Notes: generated by a model not told the origin, from the letters alone. A DNA stretch of 64,000 nucleotides from Ideonella_A sp963843805 (GCA_963843805.1 CAWJLY010000001.1:558001-622000); one strand, 5' to 3'. Positions 18,503 through 28,333 are shown, numbered from the stretch's first letter. Translations and numbers: made by a program.

Positions 18503-21081
18503 TGGGTGGCTCCCGCACCGGCAGCCGCGCCTGGTACGGGCAGCGTCTTCAAGGTTCGTCCGGGCGTCGAAGGCGCTGCCGGCAACGCCGGCTGGCGATC
18601 GATGGGCACCGTGGAACGGCCATCAGACAAGGCTTCATCAACCGCCTTGCCACGAATCAACGATTGCGGATTGCGCTGCAGATAGTCGGCCAGTACACGC
18701 AACGCCTGCGCGGCGCGCTGCACCTCGGCCAGGGTCTGCGCAGTCTGGATTTGCACAGGCGCGGTTTCGGCAAGGATGTTGCGGTCGATGCGATCGATCG
18801 ATGCCTGAACTTTTGCCAGCGTTGCCTGCAGCTCGGTGACAGCCTTGACGGCCTCCGGAGTCAGTCGCCCGATCGCCTGGTCGGCCTTGCCGACGACGCC
18901 CTGCACATCGCGGCCGATCGTGTCGAACGGAATGCGGCTCAGCTTTTCGACGATCTGCGCGACCTGCGGCTGGATTTCGCTGAGCGTGCCGGCCACTGTC
19001 GGCAGCGTGATCACACCGTTATCGGCCGCCTGCGCGGCGGCGGCCTCGGCCAATTGCGCAGCGCGCTGCTCGCGACGCTCACGTCGGGCCAACCGCTTGT
19101 CGCTTGCTCTGGCTTTCGCTGAAGGCTTCCCCGAAGCCGCCGTCCGGTCATCGGTGCTGACGACTTCGCCAGGTTTGAAAAAATCAAGGGCAATATAAAG
19201 CTGTCCCGTCAGCAGGTTGCCGGTTCGCATCTGCGCCTTCAGCCCTTGCGCCAGCAGACGCTGCATGACCAGCCGGCCCATGGTCTGCACCGGATCGGTC
19301 GATCCGGCAACCGCTGCGCTCAGTTCGGGCCCGGCCGGCGCCCCGAGCAGCGTATCGCGCAGACTGCCAAGCCGCAATGGGTACAGATCGACAACCACCT
19401 CGACCGGAAAGCGCCGCCTGCGCGCATCACGCTGCAACGCAATGCTGCGAACCTTGCCGATGTCGACACCGAGAAAATCGACCGGTGCATCGACCGCCAG
19501 GCCACGGACCGATTGATCGAAGACCATGCGCGCAATCACCGGTTCGCCATCGGGCGGCGCCAGCGCCGATTTGCGATCACCGAACAACATGAAACGGCTG
19601 CCGTCGGGCGCCGGTGGCTGCGGCCCCGTCGCCGGCAAACGGTCGAACGCGACACCGCCGGCCAGCACCGACGACAGGGTCTGGGTATCCAGCGTCAACC
19701 CGTTGGCATTGAGGGTCAGATCGACGCCGCTCGCGTTCCAGAACCGGGTCTGCGGGGTGACCAGCTGGTTATACGGCGCATCGATGAAGATCTTGACCGT
19801 CAACTCGTCCTTTTTAGGGTCGAGCGTGTAGCCGACGACCCGGCCGACCTTGGTCCGGCGGTAATAGATCGGTGAGCCGAAATCGAGCGACCCGAGATCG
19901 CTTGCAACCAGCGCAAAGCTGCTGCCCGGTTCGCCGCGCAAAATGAAAGGGGGAGATTCGAGGCCGACGAAGCGGGTTCGCTCGACCTCCGATACGCCGG
20001 TGTCGACACCGATATACACGCCCGACAGCAGGGTACCAAGGCCGGTGATGCCAGCCGTGCCGATCCGCGGCCGAACGACCCAGAACTGGGTATCTTCGCG
20101 CGCCATGGCCGCTGCCGATCGATCGAGCTGGACGGTCGCAACCACTCGTTTGCGGTCATCACGCAGCGAGACTTTCTCGACCCGGCCGACCGCTACTTCC
20201 TTGAATCGCACCTCGGTCTTGCCTGCCTCCAGCCCTTCGGCGGTATTGAACTCGATCTCGATCCGCGGACCGGTTTCCAGATAATTGCGGATCAGCAACG
20301 AGGCACCGATCATGATCGCCACGATCGGCACCAGCCAGACCAGCGACACGCGAAAGCGGTTTGCCTTGGCGATGCGTGGTGCCGGCAGCGCCTGGTCATC
20401 GTCGCGGCGTTCGGGCGATGGATCGGTCATGCGGGTCGCTGGAGGCCGCGCGCCGCCTGTTGGAGGCGGCCGATCAGGCGCTTCCTGCCAGATCCAGCGC
20501 GGATCGAACTGATGAGTCGCCAGCATCGTCAACACCACGACGGCGGCGAAGGCGAGCAGACCGGGACCCGGGATTGCACTTGCAACATTGCCGAAACGTA
20601 CCATGCCCACCAGCAGCACAACCACATAGACATCGAGCATCGACCAGTGCCCAACCGCTTCGATCAGACGATACAGGCGTGAGCGCTCGACCGGCCGCCA
20701 TTGCGGCGCATGCTCGACACTCCAGGCCAGCAGCGCCAGTGCACCGATTTTCAGCAACGGCACGACGATGCTGGCGACAAAGACCAGGATGGCCAGTCCC
20801 CAGGAGCCCTCGGTCCACAGTTCGACAATGCCGCCGATCAGCGTATGAGGTGTTTCGCGAAGCGCCTTCACTGTGCTCATCATCGGCAACAGATTGGCCG
20901 GAACGAGAACGACGATCGAAGCCGCGAGCAAGGCCCAGGTGCGCTGCAGCCCGATGACGCGTGGTTGTTCCAGCGGATGACCGCATCGCGGGCACTTTGC
21001 CGGCGTATCGGGCCGTGCCAGCTGGCCCGTCCATCCGCAACACTCGCAACCCGATATGCGGTTCGTCGCGGCCAGGCTCAC
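18499..21081 (-). CDS. pqiB: PqiA-PqiB fusion: membrane protein plus three-MCE-domain protein
   Basis: One open frame of 860 residues. Residues about 1-205 are a PqiA-type domain: a CECCGWTGQL...CPRCGHPLEQP zinc ribbon and four membrane helices including LLAASIVVLVPANLLPMMST. From about residue 217 the sequence MTDPSPERRDDDQALPAPRI begins a complete PqiB with one membrane helix and three MCE domains (GLEAGKTEVRFKEVAVGRVE; DFGSPIYYRRTKVGRVVGY; AVDAPVDFLGVDIGKVRSI) and a long helical C-terminus. In relatives the two parts are usually separate genes overlapping at ATGA. Here CGCATGACC at the junction would supply exactly that overlap in another frame, so the fusion may come from one missing or extra base. 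The GTG at 21081 overlaps the upstream pqiA stop and is preferred to 21105. Confidence 0.85.
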   Translation of the reverse strand: MSLAATNRISGCECCGWTGQLARPDTPAKCPRCGHPLEQPRVIGLQRTWALLAASIVVLVPANLLPMMSTVKALRETPHTLIGGIVELWTEGSWGLAILVFVASIVVPLLKIGALALLAWSVEHAPQWRPVERSRLYRLIEAVGHWSMLDVYVVVLLVGMVRFGNVASAIPGPGLLAFAAVVVLTMLATHQFDPRWIWQEAPDRPPPTGGARPPATRMTDPSPERRDDDQALPAPRIAKANRFRVSLVWLVPIVAIMIGASLLIRNYLETGPRIEIEFNTAEGLEAGKTEVRFKEVAVGRVEKVSLRDDRKRVVATVQLDRSAAAMAREDTQFWVVRPRIGTAGITGLGTLLSGVYIGVDTGVSEVERTRFVGLESPPFILRGEPGSSFALVASDLGSLDFGSPIYYRRTKVGRVVGYTLDPKKDELTVKIFIDAPYNQLVTPQTRFWNASGVDLTLNANGLTLDTQTLSSVLAGGVAFDRLPATGPQPPAPDGSRFMLFGDRKSALAPPDGEPVIARMVFDQSVRGLAVDAPVDFLGVDIGKVRSIALQRDARRRRFPVEVVVDLYPLRLGSLRDTLLGAPAGPELSAAVAGSTDPVQTMGRLVMQRLLAQGLKAQMRTGNLLTGQLYIALDFFKPGEVVSTDDRTAASGKPSAKARASDKRLARRERREQRAAQLAEAAAAQAADNGVITLPTVAGTLSEIQPQVAQIVEKLSRIPFDTIGRDVQGVVGKADQAIGRLTPEAVKAVTELQATLAKVQASIDRIDRNILAETAPVQIQTAQTLAEVQRAAQALRVLADYLQRNPQSLIRGKAVDEALSDGRSTVPIDRQPALPAAPSTPGRTLKTLPVPGAAAGAGATQ

Positions 21082-21767
21082 GGGCTTGCCTCTGCGGTCG
21101 GCCACAGATGACGCAGGCCTGCCGATTCGATGGCGGCGAGCAACACCGCCAACGCACCGACGGCGATCAATCCAGGCCCGACCGACGCCTGCGCCAGCTC
21201 CGACATCCTGACCAGCGACAGGAGGGCCCCCACAGCGAGCACCGACACGGTATTCCAGCGCCCACTTTCATGAAGAATCCGCATGTAGATGCCGACTCGT
21301 GGTGGCGCGCGTCCGGCAGCCAGCGGCATCAATACCAACAGGCGCAGCACAATGAAGATCAACGGTGCGACGATCGCCGTCAATGTAGCCAGCACCGCCA
21401 CCAGTGGTGCGCCGTCACGCCATGCCGCAACAATCGCCATCGGCAATGTCGTTGCAACCTCGGTGCCACGCAACTTGATGGTGATCAACTCGGCAGTGTT
21501 GGCGATGATCAGAACGATCAGCGATGCCACGGTCAGTGCCAGCAAGGACTGAACATTCAAGCGATGTGGACGGGCCAGCACCGCATCGCAACGTGCGCAA
21601 CAGGCAACCCTGGCGGGTGGCAGATCCACCCATCGATGCACTTGGGCACAGCCTGCACAGACCAACACGCCCGATCCATGTTTCCGGCCACTTGAAGCGC
21701 CAGCCGAAGCCATTTCCTGGGGGCGTTGCGGAATTGAAAGCGATTCTGGTTCGGAGGCTGGCGTCAC
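21078..21767 (-). CDS. pqiA: Paraquat-inducible protein A family membrane protein
   Basis: Integral membrane partner of the PqiB MCE protein, first gene of the pqi operon. The N-terminal part has a zinc-ribbon-like CAGCAQVHRW...CCARCD, then four hydrophobic helices (LNVQSLLALTVASLIVLII, GAPLVAVLATLTAIVAPLIF and two more) with the PqiA-typical ITIKLRGTEVATTL. 229 residues, equal to one half of the duplicated enteric PqiA; the second half is the N-terminal part of the next gene. The GTG at 21767 is the longest start; the ATG at 21713 is also possible. Confidence 0.82.
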   Translation of the reverse strand: MTPASEPESLSIPQRPQEMASAGASSGRKHGSGVLVCAGCAQVHRWVDLPPARVACCARCDAVLARPHRLNVQSLLALTVASLIVLIIANTAELITIKLRGTEVATTLPMAIVAAWRDGAPLVAVLATLTAIVAPLIFIVLRLLVLMPLAAGRAPPRVGIYMRILHESGRWNTVSVLAVGALLSLVRMSELAQASVGPGLIAVGALAVLLAAIESAGLRHLWPTAEASP

Positions 21768-21795
21768 GGAACGGTTGAAACAGCGGGCAATAGAC

Positions 21796-22077
21796 TCAGC
21801 GGCTGGCCGTCAGGTCACCGATTTTGACAGACGCCGTCGGCAACCCGCAGCTTTCGCGTGAACTGCCGAAACGACCGTTCTCACAGGCTGAAACCATCCG
21901 CGTCGCATTTGCCCAGTGGGTGTGCGCCCGCGAGACACCTTGCTGGATGACCATATAGAAACCGACCAGCATCACCACCGCCAACACGAAAGCTCCGATG
22001 CCGAGGATCAGTCGGATCGACGGATTCGAGTGGATGAGCCAGTCGGGTCCGTCAGTTGAAAGGTCTTGGTTGCGCAT
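21796..22077 (-). CDS. Small single-pass membrane protein of unknown function
   Basis: A 93-residue product that I do not recognise. After a polar start (MRNQDLSTDGPDWLIHSNPS) there is one strong membrane helix (IRLILGIGAFVLAVVMLVGFYMV), followed by a 45-residue tail with two cysteines (VSACENGRF, ESCGLPTA). It sits directly upstream of the pqi operon on the same strand, with less than 30 bp between it and pqiA, so it may be co-transcribed with it. Confidence 0.55.
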   Translation of the reverse strand: MRNQDLSTDGPDWLIHSNPSIRLILGIGAFVLAVVMLVGFYMVIQQGVSRAHTHWANATRMVSACENGRFGSSRESCGLPTASVKIGDLTASR

Positions 22078-22220
22078 ACGATCCTCTTGTGGTCGCGCGG
22101 CCCCTCGACCGCTGTGCGCAGCTTAGTCAACAAAGCATCCCGTGCAATTCGGCACAAGCCGGCAAGTGGCGTCGGACAGGGCCTACCTGTAACCGGACTG
22201 AGCACCCCCTCTTCAGAAGA

Positions 22221-23453
22221 TCATCCTCCAGAACCTCGTTGCTGATCGTCGCGCAACTTGACGCATTGAGGATGGCTGCGAAACCGCGGGCCGGCGCATT
22301 GCTCGTGCATGCAGAACGGGCGCGCCAGGAAACTCTGGTTGGCACAGGCTTCTTGCGGGCTGCCAGCCTGTGCCGTCGGCGGCGTCGACGGTGGCGCCGG
22401 CTGTGCCTTCGGTGGCGTCGGCGCCGGTTGTGCCGTCTCGTATCGCGGCGCAGCCGGCGGCGTGGTTGGCTGAACGGCAGGCGGCGTGGGCTTGGCCGCT
22501 GGTTTCGGCACTGGAGCGGGCCGGACAACCGTTGAGGGCTTGGGTTTCGGATCAACCGAGGCGGCGGGCGGCGCTGTCACCGGTGCCGGCGGCGGAGCGG
22601 TGAAAGCGGGCGCAGGGGTCGGCGTCGGCAGCGGCAAAGGGGGCGGCGACAAAACCGGCGCCTGCTCGGGCGGGGTCGTGCTGCCTGCATTGCCCGTGGG
22701 CGCAGGCGGTCGCACATCGCTCGATGGTGGCGTCACCGCCGATTCGGCAACTGAAGGCGGCGGGGTCAGGGCAGGTGTCGACGCTGCTGGCACGGCTGAC
22801 GGTTCGGGCGTTGCGGGCTTGGCAGCGTCCACTGCAACCAGCGGCGTTTCGTCGCCCTGCGTCAACCAGTAACCGCCGCCGATCACCAGCAGCAGCAAAA
22901 CGGCGAGGCCGATCCAGATCAACTTGCTCGATGAACCGCCGGCGCCAGCCGCAGATTCGCCTTCGAACGGCATGCGACCGAACGGCGATGGCGGATCCGG
23001 CGGGTCGGGCGGCTGCACCGTCGATGATTCGGTGCGCGTCGGCGGCTGGGCAGCGGCCGAGCCTGCACCTGCCGGCGTCGGTTCACCCAGCACATCGAGC
23101 AGGGAGCCGCTGGTTGCGAACATCGGTGCCGCCATGACCGGCGGCGGCGACTGCTGCGGAACCACTGGCGAGACCATCTGCGGAACGGTCAGCGGCGGCG
23201 ATGGTTTGGGCGCGGGCGCGCGCATCACGGTCCGGTCGCCCTCGTCCTCGGCAGCGTGAAATGGCACCGGCGAAGCTTTCGCTGCGGCAGGTGGATCTGG
23301 CACTGGAGAAGCCACGGCTGGTGCGGGCGGATTGTCGCCCCGCGGTCTCAGCAGGCCGGACCCGCCAGCAGCCGCAAACGGATTGCCGCAAAGCTTGCAG
23401 ACCTTCGCGGCATCCGTATTTTCTGTTTCGCAGCGCTCACAGACCTTGGTCAT
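22221..23453 (-). CDS. Zinc-ribbon protein with membrane helix and Pro-rich region
   Basis: A 410-residue protein of unknown function. It starts with a four-cysteine zinc ribbon (MTKVCERCETENTDAAKVC, then KLCGNPF). A Pro/Ala-rich cytoplasmic stretch follows to about residue 180, then one membrane helix (LIWIGLAVLLLLVIGGGYWL), then 150 residues dominated by Pro, Ala, Thr and Lys, suited to crossing the periplasm. It ends in a small cysteine-containing module (EACANQSFLARPFCMHEQC, then HPQCVKL). The layout of cytosolic sensor, helix, spacer and terminal module resembles envelope-spanning proteins, but no function is claimed. The ATG at 23453 places the zinc ribbon at the N-terminus; a longer start at 23570 is less likely. 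Confidence 0.72.
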   Translation of the reverse strand: MTKVCERCETENTDAAKVCKLCGNPFAAAGGSGLLRPRGDNPPAPAVASPVPDPPAAAKASPVPFHAAEDEGDRTVMRAPAPKPSPPLTVPQMVSPVVPQQSPPPVMAAPMFATSGSLLDVLGEPTPAGAGSAAAQPPTRTESSTVQPPDPPDPPSPFGRMPFEGESAAGAGGSSSKLIWIGLAVLLLLVIGGGYWLTQGDETPLVAVDAAKPATPEPSAVPAASTPALTPPPSVAESAVTPPSSDVRPPAPTGNAGSTTPPEQAPVLSPPPLPLPTPTPAPAFTAPPPAPVTAPPAASVDPKPKPSTVVRPAPVPKPAAKPTPPAVQPTTPPAAPRYETAQPAPTPPKAQPAPPSTPPTAQAGSPQEACANQSFLARPFCMHEQCAGPRFRSHPQCVKLRDDQQRGSGG

Positions 23454-23665
23454 TCGTTCCTCCAGCTGCCAGACAAACGGCGGAATCAACCGGCCGACAA
23501 TCAGCCTCTGCACGGCCGCCAGCGCCACGGCCCGCTGGCGTTCAGTGCGAGTGCGACTCACCTGTTTCAACCGCCGAGCATAACCCGGGCTGCATGCGCC
23601 GCGAAGCCTGCAACCTGCAACTTCAGCGCCTGTGCTACAAGGTCAGACAAACGGAAGCCGCAACG

Positions 23666-24561
23666 ATGCCTGTTTCTCTCGACGGCCAACTTGTGGTGGC
23701 CATCTCTTCTCGGGCCTTGTTCGATTTCGAGGAAGAAAATCTGCTGTTCGAATCGGCTGATGATCGGGCCTACATGCAATTGCAGCTCGATCGCCTCGAT
23801 GTCGCGGCCAAACCCGGGGTTGCCTTCTCGCTGGTCAACAAACTGCTGGCCTTCAACGCCGGGTCAGCAGCGCGTCGAGGTGGTCATCCTGTCGCGCAAC
23901 GATCCGGTATCGGGCATGCGTGTCTTCCGCTCGGCGCAGCATTACGGCATGCCGATCCAGCGCGGAGTCTTCACGCGAGGGCAATCGCCATGGCGCTACC
24001 TGCGCCCGCTCAATGCCAATCTGTTCCTGTCGACCAACGAGGCCGACGTGCGCTCGGCGCTCGGCTGCGCCGTGCCGGCGGCTCGGGTCTTTCCGAACAG
24101 CAGGCGAGCCTCGGATGCCCATCCGGACGAAGTGCGAATCGCCTTCGACGGCGACGCCGTGCTGTTCTCGGACGAAGCCGAGCAGGTCTTATCAATCGGC
24201 CGGGCTTTGAGCCTTCCAGGCCCACGAGCGCGACCGCGCCAGCCATCCACTGGCTGCCGGGCCGTTCAAGCCGGTGCTGCTGGCATTGCAACGGCTGCAG
24301 CACATGCCGGCCGGCGGCATGCGAATTCGCACCGCATTGGTCACCGCGCGCAGCGCGCCGGCCCACGAACGCGCCATCCGAACGCTGATGAACTGGAATA
24401 TCGAGATCGACGAGGCGATGTTTCTCGGCGGGCTGCCGAAGGGTGAGTTTCTGCGCGAGTTCGAGCCCGACTTCTTCTTCGACGATCAGACCGGCCACAT
24501 TGAAAATGCCTCGTTGCACGTACCTGCCGGCCATGTCGCCTCCGGCGTATCAAATCCCTGA
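23666..24561 (+). CDS. 5'-nucleotidase family protein, frame broken twice
   Basis: Member of the cytosolic 5'-nucleotidase family that dephosphorylates nucleoside monophosphates. Recognisable parts are LVVAISSRALFDFEEENLLF (nucleophile region), KPGVAFSLVNKLLAFN, VEVVILSRNDPVSGMRVFRS, NANLFLSTNEADVRSALG, IAFDGDAVLFSDEAEQV and WNIEIDEAMFLGGLPKGEFL. The frame changes near 23865 and 24225. The product is about 298 residues after correction, as expected. The 3' end overlaps the convergent Crp/Fnr gene by 12 bp. Confidence 0.85.
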
Positions 24562-25347
24562 TGCGGCAGTGCCCGCCGATGGCGGATGCCGATAGCGGCG
24601 CAGCCCCGGCAGATCGAGTACCCGAACGCCACCGTATTCGACGCGGATCACACCGGCCTGCTGCATCGCCTTCAGAGCTTCATTGACTCGCTGGCGCGAC
24701 AGACCCACCAGGTAGCCGAGTTCCTGCTGGGTAATTCGCAACAGTTCGCCGACTCCCGGATACAACACCGGATGGAACAAGGCCGCCAGGCTCCGCGCCA
24801 CCCGCGCGTCTGGATCACTCATGCGATCGATTTCGCGGGCTGCGATGAACTGCCCGAGCCGCTCATTGAGCTGCTGGGTGATGAAACGGTTGAACGGAAT
24901 GCTGCGGTTGATCAGCCAGTGAAAGGTCTCGATGCTGATCCCCGCCACCACACTCTTGCGCAGCGCCTCGATGTTGTAGCGATAAGGCTCGCGCTTGAGC
25001 ACCGTCCCTTCGCCGAACCAGCCGCCGGGCGGAATGCCGGTGAAGGTGATCGGAATGCCTCCCGGCGAATCGTTGCTCATCTTCAGCAACCCGTCGATCA
25101 CGCCGAACCAGAAACTGGCCGGGCGACCGACGCGGCACAACAGTTCGCCACTGTCGACTTGCACCACCTGAAGGTCATCGACCACCCTTTCGCGCTCGTC
25201 TGCGCGCAAGGATTCGAGCCATGGAATGTCGCCCAACTCAGCGTCGCCGGCTGGTCGCGCGCGTGCCAACAGGTGCGGCCTGGGCTGAGCCGGCCGCGCT
25301 GTCTCGACTTGCAGCGGTTTGGCCAAGGGACCTCGGATCGATGTCAT
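24550..25347 (-). CDS. Crp/Fnr family transcriptional regulator
   Basis: 265-residue regulator. The N-terminal cyclic-nucleotide-binding fold is seen in VDSGELLCRVGRPASFWFGV and GGWFGEGTVLKREPYRYNIE, followed by a long dimer helix (FITQQLNERLGQFIAAREID) and a winged helix-turn-helix (ITQQELGYLVGLSRQRVNEA, LKAMQQAGVIRVEYGGVRV). No N-terminal cysteine cluster for an FNR-type iron-sulfur centre is present, so it is not an oxygen-sensing FNR. It is divergent from the acyl-CoA ligase/Liv operon, and a perfect inverted repeat lies between them, so control of that operon and of itself is likely (inference). Confidence 0.88.
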   Translation of the reverse strand: MTSIRGPLAKPLQVETARPAQPRPHLLARARPAGDAELGDIPWLESLRADERERVVDDLQVVQVDSGELLCRVGRPASFWFGVIDGLLKMSNDSPGGIPITFTGIPPGGWFGEGTVLKREPYRYNIEALRKSVVAGISIETFHWLINRSIPFNRFITQQLNERLGQFIAAREIDRMSDPDARVARSLAALFHPVLYPGVGELLRITQQELGYLVGLSRQRVNEALKAMQQAGVIRVEYGGVRVLDLPGLRRYRHPPSAGTAASGI

Positions 25348-25380
25348 ATCGGGAAAGACCTGACTGGGCAGACCCTAGGA

Positions 25381-25398
25381 TTGTCGTCAGAACGACAA
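25381..25398. promoter_or_regulatory. Candidate operator for the adjacent Crp/Fnr regulator
   Basis: TTGTCGT-CAGA-ACGACAA is a perfect 7-bp inverted repeat with a 4-bp spacer. It is located 34 bp upstream of the regulator start and 96 bp upstream of the CoA-ligase GTG. Crp/Fnr sites share the TTG...CAA outer bases and this symmetry. The position in a divergent promoter region supports the reading; binding is inferred. Confidence 0.5.
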
Positions 25399-25481
25399 GC
25401 TGGCGTCAAACACCGACTTACATTGCAGCGTCGGTCGGGTCTTGGACACTGTCTCGGACAACTGCCGACCCACCATCCGCC

Positions 25482-25486
25482 AGGAG
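25482..25486 (+). promoter_or_regulatory. Ribosome binding site deciding a GTG start
   Basis: AGGAG lies seven bases before the GTG at 25494. It supports this codon as the start of the acyl-CoA synthetase in place of an upstream in-frame ATG that has no such site and would add about 50 residues unlike the family. Confidence 0.6.
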
Positions 25487-25493
25487 TGCCGCG

Positions 25494-27470
25494 GTGCAGA
25501 CCAGTTTCCCGCGATTGTTGCGCCAACATGCCGCCGAACGCCCGCTTGCGCCCGCCATGCGCGAGAAGGTTTACGGCATCTGGCAGACCACCAGCTGGTC
25601 GATGCTGGAAGCACTGGTTCGCGACCTGGCCGGCGGATTGGCCGCAGCGGGACTGCAAGCGCAACGACCATCTGGTCGTCATCGGAGACAACCGGCCGCG
25701 CCTTTACGCCGCGATGCTGGCGGCGCAGGCGCTCGGCGCCGTCCCGATTCCGCTTTACCAGGACGCCGCAGCCACTGAATTCAGCTTCCCGATCAACAAC
25801 GCCGATGTGACGATGGCGATCATCGAGGATCAGGAGCAGGTCGACAAACTTCTCGAACTGCGCGAAACATCCTGCCCACAGTTGAACCGCCTCTGGTACG
25901 ACGATCCGCGCGGTCTGCGCAACTACGACGAGCCGGGTCTGGCTTCACTCGATTCGCTGGTCGAACAAGGCCGCGACCCACCTGGCAGCCAACCCCGGCT
26001 ACTTCGAGTCGCAGGTCGACTCCACCCAGCCCGACGATGTCGCTGCCATGTTTTTCACCTCCGGCACCACCGGCAATCCGAAAGGCGTCGTCCACACCCA
26101 CGCCAGTCTGCTCGATCGGGCGAAGGCCGGCGCCGATTTCGACAAACTCGGCCCCGATGAAGAAGTGCTGGCTTATCTGCCGCCAGCCTGGATCGGCCAG
26201 AATATCTTCAGCTATGCGCAATGGCTGGTTTGCGGCTATGTCGTCAACTGCCCGGAGTCGGCCGCCACAGTGATGATCGACCTGAAAGAGATCGGGCCGA
26301 CCTACTACTTCGCACCGCCACGGGTCTTCGAGGGTCTGCTGACCAGCGTGATGATCCGCATGGAAGACGCGGCGGCGATCAAGCGCCACCTGTTCCAGCA
26401 TTTCATGGCGGTCGCCAAACGCGTCGGCCCGGCGCTGATGGACGGCAAGACGGTCGGCAGCGATGGCAAGCCGATCAGCGCGCATCGACCGCCTGCAATA
26501 CGCAATTGGCCGTGCACTGGTCTACGGCCCGCTGCGCAATACGCTGGGCCTCAGCCGGGTTCGCGTGGGCTATACGGCGGGCGAAGCGATCGGGCCTGAC
26601 CTGTTCACCTTTTACCGCTCGATCGGCATCAACCTGAAACAGCTCTACGGCTCGACTGAAACGGCAGTATTCGTCTGCCTGCAGCCTGACAACGAGGCGC
26701 GCTCCGATACGGTGGGGGTGCCGATCGCGGGTGTCGAGGTCAGGGTCGATGCGAGCGGCGAGATTCTGATCAAGTCGCCTGGCTTGCTGCGCGAGTATTA
26801 CAAGAACCCCGAGGCCACTGCGGAGGTTCTGACAGCCGACGGCTGGTACCGCACCGGAGACGCCGGTTTTCTCGATCCGGCAGGCCACCTGAAGATCATC
26901 GACCGCGCCAAGGATGTCGGCCGTCTGTTCGGCGGCGCCAACGACGGGGCGATGTTCGCACCCAAATATGTCGAGAACAAACTGAAATTCTTCCCGCAGA
27001 TCAAGGAAGTCGTGGCGTATGGCGACAAGCGCGAAACGGTCTGCGTATTCATCAACATCGATGTCGAGGCGGTCGGCAGCTGGGCCGAGAAGCGCAACCT
27101 GCCGTACGCGGGATATACCGACCTGGCGCAGAAGCCCGAGGTCTATGAACTGATCCGCGACTGCGTCGAGAAAGTCAACGCCGATCTGGCCGCCGACACC
27201 ATGCTGGCCGGCAGCCAGGTCAGCCGCTTCCTGATCCTGCACAAGGAGCTCGATGCGGACGACGGCGAGCTGACTCGCACCCGCAAGGTGCGTCGCGGCT
27301 TTATCGGTGAACGCTACCAGCAACTGGTCGATGCGATGTATGACGGCAAGGCCGAACAGTTCATCGACACCGCTGTCAAGTTCGAGGACGGCCGCAGCGG
27401 CAGCATCTCGGCGACCCTGAAGATTCAGGACGTGAAGACCTTCGCGCCAATCGACAAGAAGGCCGCATGA
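25494..27470 (+). CDS. Long-chain acyl-CoA synthetase (AMP-forming), frame broken three times
   Basis: Activates a carboxylic acid to its CoA thioester through an acyl-AMP. The order of motifs is VYGIWQTTSWSMLEALVRDL, NDHLVVIGDNRPRLYAAMLA, the AMP-binding loop FFTSGTTGNPKGVVHTH, LKQLYGSTETAVFVCL, the hinge region WYRTGDAGFLDPAGHLKIID and a C-terminal part with YVENKLKFFPQIKEVVAYGD and RKVRRGFIGERYQQL. About 657 residues after correcting frame changes near 25665, 25985 and 26480. The length and C-terminal form match the large fatty-acyl-CoA synthetase group associated with Liv clusters. The stop overlaps the ATG of livG, so the two are coupled. Confidence 0.9.
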
Positions 27471-28255
27471 GCAGTCAACGAAAAATCGGCGAGGTGGTTC
27501 TCGAAGTGAAAAACATCAGCCTGCGTTTCGGCGGCGTGAAGGCGCTGACCGACATCAGCTTCAACGTTCGCGAACACGAGGTACGCGCGATCATCGGCCC
27601 CAACGGCGCCGGCAAGAGTTCGATGCTGAACTGCATCAACGGCGTCTATGCCCCACAGGAAGGCAGCATCACCTTCCGCGGCAAGACCTTCAGCCACATG
27701 AACAGCCGTCAGGTGGCCGAAATGGGTGTCGCCCGCACGTTCCAGAACCTGGCCTTGTTCAAGGGCATGAACGTGATCGACAACATCATGACCGGGCGCA
27801 ACCTGAAGATGAAGTGCAACCTTTTCCTGCAGGCGTTGCATGTCGGTCCGGCCGCCCGCGAAGAAAGTGAACACCGCGAGGTCGTCGAGCACATCATCGA
27901 TTTCCTGGAGATTCAGGCCTACCGAAAGACGCCGGTCGGTCGCCTGCCATACGGGCTGCAAAAGCGCGTCGATCTCGGCCGCGCGCTGGCGATGGAGCCG
28001 CAGGTGCTCCTGCTCGACGAACCGATGGCCGGCATGAACGTCGAGGAAAAGCAGGACATGTGCCGATTCATCCTCGATGTCAACGACGAGTTTTCGACCA
28101 CCATCGTGCTGATCGAGCACGACATGGGCGTCGTGATGGATATCTCCGACCGTGTGGTCGTGCTCGATTACGGCAGGAAGATCGGCGACGGCACGCCCGA
28201 CGAGGTGCGCCGCAACGACGACGTGATCAGTGCCTACCTGGGGACCACGCATTGA
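27467..28255 (+). CDS. livG: Liv-type ABC transporter ATP-binding protein LivG
   Basis: First of two ATPases of a branched-chain amino acid/amide-type importer. Walker A IIGPNGAGKSSML, signature LPYGLQKRVDLGRALAMEP, Walker B VLLLDEPMAGM and switch VLIEHDMGVVMDISDRVVVL are all intact. 262 residues, and the C-terminal GTPDEVRRNDDVISAYLG is typical of LivG. Overlaps the upstream CoA synthetase by four bases. Substrate specificity cannot be read from this subunit. Confidence 0.93.
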   Translation: MSSQRKIGEVVLEVKNISLRFGGVKALTDISFNVREHEVRAIIGPNGAGKSSMLNCINGVYAPQEGSITFRGKTFSHMNSRQVAEMGVARTFQNLALFKGMNVIDNIMTGRNLKMKCNLFLQALHVGPAAREESEHREVVEHIIDFLEIQAYRKTPVGRLPYGLQKRVDLGRALAMEPQVLLLDEPMAGMNVEEKQDMCRFILDVNDEFSTTIVLIEHDMGVVMDISDRVVVLDYGRKIGDGTPDEVRRNDDVISAYLGTTH

Positions 28256-28333
28256 CCCACCGCTGCGCTTGGCAAATGCGCGGCCGTGAAGCAGGCCGCG
28301 ACGAGTTGTCGATCGATAGGAGCAGGCACTGAC

